Assembly (NCBI GenBank): GCA_000720845.1
Contig: JODU01000004.1
Coordinates: forward strand, 62,001-126,000
DNA from: Kitasatospora aureofaciens
GTDB lineage: Bacteria; Actinomycetota; Actinomycetes; Streptomycetales; Streptomycetaceae
Length of the DNA stretch: 64,000 nt
Direction of reading: 5' to 3'
Positions within the stretch are counted from its first letter, which is position 1; each line of letters opens with the position of its first letter. The notes under the pieces were generated by a model. That model was not told the DNA's origin. It saw only the letters and a list, made by a program, of their open reading frames with translations, and made no database searches. The position numbers and the translations under genes are program-made. Below are positions 17,775 through 25,415 of the stretch, piece by piece.

Positions 17775-18467
17775 TCAGCCTGCTCGGGACGCGTCCACCA
17801 GGGCCCGCATCACGCGGGCGTCCTCGCCCATCTCCGGGTGCCACTGCACGCCCAGGACCCAGGCGGGGTGGGAGGGCGGTTCCACGGCCTCCACAGTGCC
17901 GTCCGCCGCGTGGGCCGAGGCGACCAGGCCGGTGCCGAGCCGGTCCACCGCCTGGTGGTGGTACGTCGGCACGAACGTCTCCTCCGGCACGGCGGCGGCG
18001 TACCGGGTCCCCGGCACCGGCCGGACCAGGTGGCCGCCGAACACGCCCACCACCTCGGCGTGCCCCTCGATGTGCTGGACGAGGGTGCCGCCCAGGGCGA
18101 CGTTGAGCAGCTGCATGCCCCGGCAGACGCCCAGCAGCGGTACACCCGCGGCCAGGGCCGCCTCGATGAGCGCCAGCTCCCAGGTGTCCCGGGCCCGGGC
18201 CGGCGGTCCGGTGCGCGGGTCGGGCTCGGCGCCGTAACGGACCGGCTCCACGTCCGGGCCGCCCGCGATCACCAGCCCGTCGACGCGGGCGACGGTCGCC
18301 GCGGCGTGCTCCGGCGCGTCCGGCGGGAGCATCACGGCCAGCCCGCCCGCCCGCTGCACCAGCCGCGGATACCCGGCCGGCAGCAGGGCCGCCTCCAGCT
18401 CCCACACGCCCCAGCGAGCACCGGACTCCAGATACGTACTGACACCGATCAGCGGCCGGTCGGCCAT
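17775..18467 (-). CDS. Class I glutamine-amidotransferase-like gamma-glutamyl hydrolase (PuuD-like)
   Basis: 230 aa, peptidase C26 family. The nucleophile elbow is 'GVCRGMQLLNVALGGTL' (Cys near residue 103), and the His-Glu pair is in 'VLGVQWHPEMGED'. PuuD in the putrescine pathway removes glutamate from gamma-glutamyl-GABA. Here, beside GlnA4, an aldehyde dehydrogenase and an SDR, it would hydrolyse the gamma-glutamylated oxidised product and recycle glutamate. ATG 18467 has GGAGG 4 nt upstream. The gene lies head-on behind the FadR-type regulator in the same direction. Assignment of substrate is inference from context. Confidence 0.86.
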   Translation of the reverse strand: MADRPLIGVSTYLESGARWGVWELEAALLPAGYPRLVQRAGGLAVMLPPDAPEHAAATVARVDGLVIAGGPDVEPVRYGAEPDPRTGPPARARDTWELALIEAALAAGVPLLGVCRGMQLLNVALGGTLVQHIEGHAEVVGVFGGHLVRPVPGTRYAAAVPEETFVPTYHHQAVDRLGTGLVASAHAADGTVEAVEPPSHPAWVLGVQWHPEMGEDARVMRALVDASRAG

Positions 18468-18482
18468 CCGTCCTCCAGACAA

Positions 18483-18501
18483 AGAACCGTTCTCATACCT
18501 T
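18483..18501 (-). promoter_or_regulatory. Candidate operator upstream of the gamma-glutamyl hydrolase gene
   Basis: AGAACCGTTCT (18483-18493) is a perfect inverted repeat around one base. It is followed by ATACCTT (18495-18501). The same heptamer ATACCTT occurs at 19312-19318 in front of glnA4, so both may be bound by the FadR-type regulator encoded between them. Confidence 0.4.
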
Positions 18502-18530
18502 TGCCGGAGGGCACGGTCACGGCAAGGCGT

Positions 18531-19274
18531 TCAGGTCAGGAACCCGCGCAGCAGCGCCGCCGTCCCCGCGCAGTGCTCCCGCGCGATCTCCCGCGCCCCG
18601 TCCGCGTCCCCGTCGAGCACCGCCTCCACCAGCGCCGCGTGCTGGCGCTGGGAGTGCTCCAGGTTGCGCACCAGCAGCGGGATGCAGTCCAGCAGGTCGT
18701 TGAGGGTGGCGCGGACCGCCGCGTACTGCGCCGCCAGCGCCGGTGAGCCGCACAGCTCCGCCAGGGTGAGGTGCAGCATCGTGTCCAGCCGCCGGTACCG
18801 CGCCAGCGGCGCGTCCCGCGTGCCGGCCAGCGCCTCGCGCAGCCGCGCCGCCCGCGCGTCCGTCAGCCCGTGCTCCGCGCACAGCCCGGCCGCGCCCGCC
18901 TCCAGCACCTCCCGGAAGCGCAGCACGTCCTCGATGTCGACCCCGGCCACCCGGCGCCGCAGCTCGTCCTCGCCGCCCGCGTCCGCACGGGGCAGCACGA
19001 ACGTTCCGCCGTAGCGCCCCCGCCGCGCCTCGACCAGCCCCTGCTCCTGGAGCACCCGCAGCACCTCGCGCAGCGTCACCCGGCTGATCCCCAGCCGCTG
19101 AGCCAGCTCCCGCTCGGCCGGCAGCCGCTCGCCCCCCGCCACCAGGCCCAGCCGGACCACCTGGAGGATCTGCTCCAGCGCCTCCTCGAAGCCGTTTCCG
19201 GCCCGCACCGGCCGCAGCACCGGCGCCAGCCGGTCCGTCACGCTCCCGGCACTCCCGCCGGATTCCTCCCGCAC
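18531..19274 (-). CDS. FadR/GntR-family transcriptional regulator
   Basis: About 247 aa. A winged HTH ('LAGGERLPAERELAQRLG' region, 'ISRVTLREVLRVLQEQGLV', 'RRGRYGGTFV') spans about residues 40-95. The all-helical FCD ligand domain follows, with the metal-binding His pattern seen in 'DTMLHLTLAE' and 'SQRQHAALVEAV'. It is divergent from glnA4, so it probably regulates the gamma-glutamylation cluster, with an amine or aldehyde-derived ligand. Start uncertain: GTG 19274 (with GGGGG 9 nt upstream) is preferred over TTG 19295 and GTG 19241. Confidence 0.84.
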   Translation of the reverse strand: MREESGGSAGSVTDRLAPVLRPVRAGNGFEEALEQILQVVRLGLVAGGERLPAERELAQRLGISRVTLREVLRVLQEQGLVEARRGRYGGTFVLPRADAGGEDELRRRVAGVDIEDVLRFREVLEAGAAGLCAEHGLTDARAARLREALAGTRDAPLARYRRLDTMLHLTLAELCGSPALAAQYAAVRATLNDLLDCIPLLVRNLEHSQRQHAALVEAVLDGDADGAREIAREHCAGTAALLRGFLT

Positions 19275-19348
19275 GCGGCCGCGCCCCCTTCCCAACCAAA
19301 GGTTCCCGGCAATACCTTATGGCTCCCGGCCAGAAGGAGGCTCTCCCC

Positions 19349-20707
19349 GTGGCAGACCGCACACCCCCGCTCGGGGTCGAGGAACTGCACGCCCTCGTCG
19401 CCGCCGGTGACATCGACACCGTCGTCCTGGCCTTCCCCGACATGCAGGGCCGCCTCCAGGGCAAGCGGTTCGCCGCGCGCTTCTTCCTCGACGAAGTCCT
19501 GGAACACGGCACCGAGGGCTGCAACTACCTCCTCGCCGTCGACGCCGACATGAACACCGTCGACGGCTACGCCATGTCCTCCTGGGACCGCGGCTACGGC
19601 GACTTCGCCATGCACGCCGACCCGGCCACCCTGCGCCGGCTGCCCTGGAACGAGGGCACCGCGATGGTCGTCGCCGACCTCGCCTGGGAGGACGGCTCCC
19701 CGGTGCTCGCCGCACCCCGCCAGATCCTGCGCCGCCAGCTGGAGCGGCTCGCCGGGCACGGGTACACCGCTCAGGTCGGCACCGAGCTGGAGTTCATTGT
19801 CTTCCGGGACACCTACGAACACGCCTGGGACGCGGGCTACCGCGGCCTGACCCCGGCCAACCAGTACAACGTCGACTACTCGGTGCTCGGCACCGGCCGC
19901 GTCGAACCCCTGCTGCGCCGCATCCGCAACGAGATGGCCGGCGCCGGTCTCACCGTCGAGTCCGCCAAGGGCGAGTGCAACCCCGGCCAGCACGAGATCG
20001 CCTTCCGCTACGACGAGGCCCTGGTCACCTGCGACCAGCACGCGGTCTACAAGACCGGCGCCAAGGAGATCGCCGCCCAGGAGGGAATGTCCCTCACCTT
20101 CATGGCCAAGTACAACGAGCGCGAGGGCAACTCCTGCCACATCCACCTCTCGCTCGCCGATGCCGACGGCCGCAACGCGATGGCCGACGGCGAGGGCATG
20201 TCCGAGGTCATGCGGCACTTCCTCGCCGGACAACTGGTCGCGCTGCGCGAGTTCTCCCTCCTCTACGCCCCGCACATCAACTCCTACAAGCGCTTCCAGC
20301 CCGGCTCCTTCGCCCCCACCGCCGTCGCCTGGGGCCACGACAACCGCACCTGCGCCCTGCGCGTCGTCGGCCACGGCCGTTCGCTCCGCTTCGAGAACCG
20401 GCTCCCCGGCGGCGACGTCAACCCGTACCTCGCGGTGGCCGGCCTGGTCGCGGCCGGACTGCACGGCATCGAGCAGCGGCTGGAGCTGCCCGAACCCTGC
20501 CCCGGCAACGCGTACGCCGCCGACTTCGAGCACGTCCCCACCACTCTGCGCGAGGCCGCCGAGCTGTGGGAGAACAGCGCCCTCGCCAAGGCCGCCTTCG
20601 GCGACGAGGTCGTCGCCCACTACCGCAACATGGCGCGCGTCGAACTGGACGCGTACGACGCCGCCGTCACGGACTGGGAACTGCGCCGCTCCTTCGAACG
20701 CATGTGA
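19349..20707 (+). CDS. glnA4: Glutamine-synthetase-like enzyme GlnA4 (gamma-glutamylethanolamide synthetase)
   Basis: 452 aa. All GS active-site segments are present: 'VGTELEFIVF', 'AKGECNPGQHEIAFRY', 'GNSCHIHLSL', 'HINSYKRFQPGSF' and 'LRFENRLPGGDVNPYLAVAG'. The adenylylation Tyr segment of true GlnA (NLYDLP) is absent. The S. coelicolor orthologue at this locus, GlnA4 (SCO1613), has been reported to ligate glutamate to ethanolamine rather than ammonium, the first step of ethanolamine use as nitrogen source. The cluster supports this: downstream ALDH and SDR and a nearby PuuD-like hydrolase. GTG 19349 has AAGGAGG (19334-19340) 8 nt before it; an upstream ATG at 19319 lacks one. Confidence 0.88.
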   Translation: MADRTPPLGVEELHALVAAGDIDTVVLAFPDMQGRLQGKRFAARFFLDEVLEHGTEGCNYLLAVDADMNTVDGYAMSSWDRGYGDFAMHADPATLRRLPWNEGTAMVVADLAWEDGSPVLAAPRQILRRQLERLAGHGYTAQVGTELEFIVFRDTYEHAWDAGYRGLTPANQYNVDYSVLGTGRVEPLLRRIRNEMAGAGLTVESAKGECNPGQHEIAFRYDEALVTCDQHAVYKTGAKEIAAQEGMSLTFMAKYNEREGNSCHIHLSLADADGRNAMADGEGMSEVMRHFLAGQLVALREFSLLYAPHINSYKRFQPGSFAPTAVAWGHDNRTCALRVVGHGRSLRFENRLPGGDVNPYLAVAGLVAAGLHGIEQRLELPEPCPGNAYAADFEHVPTTLREAAELWENSALAKAAFGDEVVAHYRNMARVELDAYDAAVTDWELRRSFERM

Positions 20708-20714
20708 GGCACCG

Positions 20715-22127
20715 TTGTCCGAGTCGCTGGAGAAGCTCCCCGACGAGCTGCGGGTACTGAACCCCGCCACCGAAGAACCCGTCGCCACCGTCCCCGCCGC
20801 CTCCGCGGCCGACGTGGACGCCGCCGTCGCACGCGCCGCACGGGCGCAGACGGCCTGGGCAGCCCTCGCCCCCGGCGACCGGGCCCGGCTGCTGCGCCGC
20901 TTCGCCGCCACCGTCGACGAGCACCTGGAGGAGCTGGCCCGCCTGGAGGTCCGCGAGGCGGGGCACCTGATCGGCAACGCCCGCTGGGAGGCCGGCAACG
21001 TCCGCGACCTGCTCGACTACGCCGCCGGGGGAGTGGAGCGGCTCACCGGACGCCAGATCCCGGTGGCCGGCGGTCTGGACGTCACGCTCCTCGAACCCCT
21101 CGGCGTCGTCGGAGTCATCGCCCCCTGGAACTTCCCGATGCCGATCGCGGCCTGGGCCACGGCACCGGCGCTCGCGGCGGGCAACGCGGTCCTCCTCAAG
21201 CCCGCCGAGACGACCCCGCTCACCGCGCTCCGCCTGGCCGAACTCGCCCTGGCGGCGGGCCTTCCCGAGGACCTGTTCCAGGTGCTGCCCGGGCACGGCC
21301 CGGTCGCGGGGGACGCGCTCGTCGAGCACCCGGGTGTCGCCAAGATCGTCTTCACCGGGTCCACGGCCGTCGGCCGGCGGGTGGCCGCCAAGGGCGCGGC
21401 GCTCCTCAAACCCGTCACCCTCGAACTCGGCGGCAAGAGCCCCAACATCGTCTTCGCCGACGCGGACATCGAGGCCGCCGCGGCCGCCACGCCCATGTCC
21501 TTCCTCGACAACAGCGGCCAGGACTGCTGCGCCCGCACCCGCATCCTCGTCCAGCGGTCCGTGTACGACCGCTTCCTCGACCTGCTCGCCCCCGCGATCG
21601 AGGCCGTCCGCGTCGGCGACCCGGCCGACGAGAAGACCCAGATGGGCCCGCTGATCTCCCGCGCCCAGCTGGAACGCGTCCGCTCCCACGTCCCCGCCGA
21701 CGCCGTCGGCATCCGCGGCAGCGCACCCGAGGGCGGCCCCGGCTTCTGGTTCCCGCCCACCGTCCTCACCGGCGTCGACGCGCGGGCGCGCGTGGCCGTC
21801 GAGGAGGTCTTCGGGCCCGTCGCCGTCGTCCTGCCCTTCGCGGACGAGGCGGACGCGATCCGTCTGGCCAACGCCACCGACTACGGCCTGTCCGGCTCAC
21901 TGTGGACCCGGGACGTGGGCCGCGCCCTGCGCGTGTCGGGCGCGGTGCGCGCCGGGAACCTGTCCGTCAACTCCCACGCGAGCGTCCGCTACTGGACACC
22001 GTTCGGCGGGTTCAAGCAGTCCGGCCTCGGCCGCGAACTGGGCCCGGACGCGCTGACCGCGTTCACCGAGACCAAGAACGTCTTCATCAGCACCACCCCA
22101 TCGAGCACGGAGGGCCCCGCACAGTGA
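20715..22127 (+). CDS. NAD(P)+-dependent aldehyde dehydrogenase
   Basis: 470 aa, complete ALDH superfamily protein. Visible are 'VVGVIAPWNFPMPIAAWATA' (cofactor-binding Asn), 'VFTGSTAVGRRVA', the general-base Glu in 'VTLELGGKSPNIVFADAD' and the catalytic Cys in 'NSGQDCCARTRILVQ'. The C-terminal 'PFGGFKQSGLGRELG' is intact. In context it would oxidise the aldehyde formed from a gamma-glutamylated amino-alcohol or diamine. Start is TTG 20715 with GAGG 5 nt upstream, 7 bp after glnA4. Its TGA overlaps the start of the SDR gene. Confidence 0.9.
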   Translation: MSESLEKLPDELRVLNPATEEPVATVPAASAADVDAAVARAARAQTAWAALAPGDRARLLRRFAATVDEHLEELARLEVREAGHLIGNARWEAGNVRDLLDYAAGGVERLTGRQIPVAGGLDVTLLEPLGVVGVIAPWNFPMPIAAWATAPALAAGNAVLLKPAETTPLTALRLAELALAAGLPEDLFQVLPGHGPVAGDALVEHPGVAKIVFTGSTAVGRRVAAKGAALLKPVTLELGGKSPNIVFADADIEAAAAATPMSFLDNSGQDCCARTRILVQRSVYDRFLDLLAPAIEAVRVGDPADEKTQMGPLISRAQLERVRSHVPADAVGIRGSAPEGGPGFWFPPTVLTGVDARARVAVEEVFGPVAVVLPFADEADAIRLANATDYGLSGSLWTRDVGRALRVSGAVRAGNLSVNSHASVRYWTPFGGFKQSGLGRELGPDALTAFTETKNVFISTTPSSTEGPAQ

Positions 22128-22906
22128 GCGAAGACATCGTCTGCCGCAGGCTCGTCGGCCGTACCGCCGTCGTCACCGGAGCGGGCAGCGGCATCGGCCT
22201 CGCCACCGTCCGCCGACTGGCCTCCGAGGGCGCCCACGTCGTCTGCGGCGACGTGGACGAGACCCGGGGCAAGGCCGCGGCCGAGGAGACCGGCGGGACC
22301 TTCGTCAAGGCCGACGTCACCGACCCCGGGCAGGTCGAGGCGCTGTTCGCGGCGGCGTACGACACCTACGGCAGCGTCGACGTCGCGTTCAACAACGCCG
22401 GCATCTCGCCGCCCGACGACGACTCCATCCTGGAGACCGGCCTGGAGGCGTGGAAGCGCGTCCAGGAGGTCAACCTCACCTCCGTCTACCTGTGCTGCAA
22501 GGCCGCCATCCCCTACATGCGGCGCCAGGGCAGGGGGTCCATCATCAACACCGCGTCCTTCGTGGCCCGGATGGGCGCGGCCACCTCGCAGATCTCGTAC
22601 ACCGCCTCCAAGGGCGGCATCCTCGCCATGTCCCGGGAACTGGGCGTGCAGTTCGCGCGGGAGGGCATCCGCGTCAACGCGCTGTGCCCGGGACCGGTCA
22701 ACACCCCGCTGCTCCAGGAGCTGTTCGCCAAGGACCCGGAGCGGGCCGCGCGCCGCCTCGTGCACATTCCGGTGGGACGTTTCGCCGAGGCCGACGAGAT
22801 CGCCGCCGCCGTCGCCTTCCTGGCCAGCGACGACTCCTCCTTCGTCAACGCCACCGACTTCCTGGTGGACGGCGGGATCTCCGGGGCGTACGTCACACCG
22901 CTGTAG
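22124..22906 (+). CDS. Short-chain dehydrogenase/reductase
   Basis: 260 aa classical SDR. Cofactor motif 'VTGAGSGIGLATVRRLAS' and 'DVDETRG' favour NAD(H). Other motifs: 'NNAGIS', catalytic Ser in 'INTASFVARMG', 'YTASKGG' (Tyr-x3-Lys), and 'PGPVNTPL'. The C-terminus 'LVDGGISGAYVTPL' is standard. Coupled to the ALDH gene by a GTGA overlap, with GGAGG at 22109-22113. It likely oxidises the hydroxyl group of the gamma-glutamylated amino-alcohol before the ALDH acts; this is inference from the operon. Confidence 0.9.
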   Translation: MSEDIVCRRLVGRTAVVTGAGSGIGLATVRRLASEGAHVVCGDVDETRGKAAAEETGGTFVKADVTDPGQVEALFAAAYDTYGSVDVAFNNAGISPPDDDSILETGLEAWKRVQEVNLTSVYLCCKAAIPYMRRQGRGSIINTASFVARMGAATSQISYTASKGGILAMSRELGVQFAREGIRVNALCPGPVNTPLLQELFAKDPERAARRLVHIPVGRFAEADEIAAAVAFLASDDSSFVNATDFLVDGGISGAYVTPL

Positions 22907-22937
22907 ATCCCCGCGCGTGGCGTCCTACAGTGCCGGG

Positions 22938-23888
22938 ATGAGCATGACGCCGCCGCCCGGCTGGTACCGCGACCCGTCGGCCCCGCACCAGGAGCGCTGG
23001 TGGGACGGCACCGCCTGGACGGAGCACCGCCGCGCTCCCGAGCCCGTCGGGTTCGGGCCGGCGGCGCCCCTGTCCTCCGGCGGTGCACCGGACGGCGGCG
23101 GACGCGGCAAGGCCGTCGCCCTCACCGCCGCGGCGGCCGTGCTGGTCGCGGCGATCGTCACCGGCGTGGTCGTGCTCGGCGAGGACGGCGGCGGCAGCCC
23201 GCGGACGCAGACCCCACCGGCCACGGTGACCGCCACCGGCCCCGCGCCGGTGAGCGACCCGCCCTCCCCCTCACCCAGCGCCTCCGCACCCACCGCCTCC
23301 GCGCCCTCGGCCGACGACCCGGCCCTGGTCGAGGACCAGCTCAACGGCGTCACCTTCCCGCTGCCGGACGGTTGGGTGCGGCCCGAGTACGTCGCCGAGG
23401 ACGACGTCATGATGACCACCGACGGCACCTACGACTGCCCCGCCGACGGCAGCGTGTGCCGGCACGGCCTCGTCATCTCCCGCACCGTCACGGCGAACGC
23501 CGAGTCCTCCCCGAAGATCCTCGCGCGGCAGGACATCGAGGACGCGGCCGACGACGCCTACGACCGCGATCTGATCGGCAACAAGCCCTTCGGCGGCATC
23601 GCGTCCCACGAGGAGGTGGCGTCCGGTCCCGTCGCGGTCGCCGGACGCGCCGGGTACTACGTGCGCTGGCGGGTGAAGACGGCCAAGGGACCCGGCGGCT
23701 ACGTGCAGTCCATGGTGTTCCCCTCGACCGTCGGCACCGAGTCCCCGATCCTCGTCCGCTACGTCTTCGACGCCGGCGAGGACGGACCGCCGCTGACCGG
23801 CATGGACACCATCACCAAGGGGATCCGGCCCATCGGCGACGCGGACACCGGCGGGGGCGTGGGCAGCGGCATCGGCCCGACACCCTGA
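22938..23888 (+). CDS. DUF2510-containing single-pass membrane protein
   Basis: 316 aa. A DUF2510 motif at the N-terminus ('PPPGWYRDPSAPHQERWWDG', then 'TAWTEH') is followed by one membrane helix near residues 55-78 ('AVALTAAAAVLVAAIVTGVV'), a Pro/Ser/Thr linker and an extracytoplasmic domain with Cys pair 'YDCPADGSVCRHG'. DUF2510 is a short tryptophan-rich module found at the N-termini of actinobacterial membrane proteins; function unknown. ATG 22938 chosen; TACAGT 7 nt upstream suggests a leaderless mRNA. Convergent with the next gene. Confidence 0.78.
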   Translation: MSMTPPPGWYRDPSAPHQERWWDGTAWTEHRRAPEPVGFGPAAPLSSGGAPDGGGRGKAVALTAAAAVLVAAIVTGVVVLGEDGGGSPRTQTPPATVTATGPAPVSDPPSPSPSASAPTASAPSADDPALVEDQLNGVTFPLPDGWVRPEYVAEDDVMMTTDGTYDCPADGSVCRHGLVISRTVTANAESSPKILARQDIEDAADDAYDRDLIGNKPFGGIASHEEVASGPVAVAGRAGYYVRWRVKTAKGPGGYVQSMVFPSTVGTESPILVRYVFDAGEDGPPLTGMDTITKGIRPIGDADTGGGVGSGIGPTP

Positions 23889-23907
23889 CCGGCCCGCGGC
23901 GCCCGCG

Positions 23908-25116
23908 CTACAGGAAGGTGTGCCCCTCGCCCCGGTACGTCGGCACCGTCGCCGTCACCGCGTCCCCCTCCACCAGGTGCAGCGTGTCGAACCGCTCGCA
24001 CAGCTCCCCGGCCTTGGCGTGCCGGAACCACACCTTGTCGCCGATGAGCAGGTCGTCGGCGGGCGAGCCCAGCAGCGGCGTCTGCACCTCGCCCGGGCCC
24101 TCCTGGGGGTCGTAGCGCAGCCCCTCGGGCAGACAGGGCACCGGCAGCCGGTCGGCTCCGGCCGCGCCCGAGGCCGGATACCCGCCGCCGAGCACGGTCA
24201 CCACCCCGACCCCCGGCCGCCGTACGACGGGCTGGGCGAACAGGGCCGCCGGACGGCCGCTGAACGACGTGTAGTTGTCGAACAGCCGCGGCACGTACAG
24301 TCCGGAACCGGCCGCGATCTCCGTCACCGCGGCCTCGGCGGCGGTGTGCTGCACGCTGCCCGTGCCACCGCCGTTGACGAACTCCAGGCCGGGCACCACG
24401 GCCCGGACCGCCCGCACCACGGCGGCGCGCCGCTCGGCGAGTTCCCGGCGGGCGGCGGCCTGCATCAGCCGCACGGCACGCGAGCGGACCGGACGCCCCG
24501 CCACCGAGTCGCCGACCCCGGCGACATGCCCCTCGTACGCCATGATGCCGACGACCTCGAAACCCGGCCGGCGGGCCACCGCGCGGGCCAGGTCGGCGAC
24601 CTCGGCGGGGGAGTGCAGCGGCGAGCGCCGGGCCCCGACCCGCACCCGGCCCCCGAACAGCTTCAGCGAGGTGTCCAACTCCAGGCACACCCGCACGACT
24701 TCCCGGCCGCCGTCGCCCTCGCGCGCCGCGTCGACGAGGTCCAGCTGGGCCACGTCGTCGATCATCACCGTCACGGCGGAGGCGAGCTTCGGGTCGGCGG
24801 TCAGCTCGGCGTACCCGGTACGGTCCGCCGACGGATAGGCGAGCAGCACGTCCTCGAAACCGGAGCGGGCCAGCCACAGGGACTCGGCCAGCGTGAACGA
24901 CATGACGCCCGCGAAACCGTCCCTGGCCAGGGCCCGTTCCAGCAGCGCACGACAGCGTACGGACTTGCTGGCGACCCGGACCGGCTTCCCACCGGCCCGG
25001 CGGACCAGGTCGTCCGCGTTGGCGTCGAAGGCCTCCAGGTCCACGATGGCCACGGGGGCGTCCAGATGGGCGGTGGCCCGGTCGTAACGGGCCCGGTCGG
25101 CGGCGCGTGCGGTCAT
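23908..25116 (-). CDS. PLP-dependent amino-acid deaminase/aldolase (alanine-racemase N-fold)
   Basis: 402 aa of the fold-type III PLP family that includes D-threonine aldolase and D-serine dehydratase-like enzymes. The PLP Lys is in 'KPVRVASKSVRCRALLERAL'. Further family signs are 'VNGGGTGSVQHTA', 'EIAAGSGLYVPRLFDNY' and the C-terminal 'LIGDKVWFRHAKAGELCERF' with a metal-binding His/Cys pattern. It probably cleaves or deaminates a beta-hydroxy D-amino acid; the precise substrate is not readable. ATG at 25116 begins the conserved part. The upstream open frame to 26088 is antisense to another gene and is not used. Confidence 0.82.
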   Translation of the reverse strand: MTARAADRARYDRATAHLDAPVAIVDLEAFDANADDLVRRAGGKPVRVASKSVRCRALLERALARDGFAGVMSFTLAESLWLARSGFEDVLLAYPSADRTGYAELTADPKLASAVTVMIDDVAQLDLVDAAREGDGGREVVRVCLELDTSLKLFGGRVRVGARRSPLHSPAEVADLARAVARRPGFEVVGIMAYEGHVAGVGDSVAGRPVRSRAVRLMQAAARRELAERRAAVVRAVRAVVPGLEFVNGGGTGSVQHTAAEAAVTEIAAGSGLYVPRLFDNYTSFSGRPAALFAQPVVRRPGVGVVTVLGGGYPASGAAGADRLPVPCLPEGLRYDPQEGPGEVQTPLLGSPADDLLIGDKVWFRHAKAGELCERFDTLHLVEGDAVTATVPTYRGEGHTFL

Positions 25117-25415
25117 GGACGCAGCCTGCCAGACAGGATTACCGCGGGGTAGGGGGACGATCCGGGCCAATGCCACGGGCGGGCGGACTGGTTCCCCCTC
25201 CGGCGGGCTCACGCCGTAGAGTGACGCGCACGCACGGGTGGACCCGACCCCGGCGGCAGGGCCCGGAGCCCGTGCCGGATGGCGGTCCTCCCGAGCGGGT
25301 ATGCGTGCCCGGGACGGATCGGTTCCGCGCCGGGCCGGGCAGGAGACCGCGGTCAGGACCACCGTCTCCGGCCCGTGAGGGAGCAACGGGCCGGGCCCGA
25401 GGAAACGGGGGGTGC
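25117..25415. promoter_or_regulatory. Divergent intergenic region (aldolase / Pro-rich membrane protein)
   Basis: 299 bp between divergent genes. I see no tRNA or repeat here. A G-rich run just before ATG 25416 (25407-25412) and GAGG (25399-25402) are the only RBS-like sequences. Promoters must lie here but none stands out. Confidence 0.35.
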
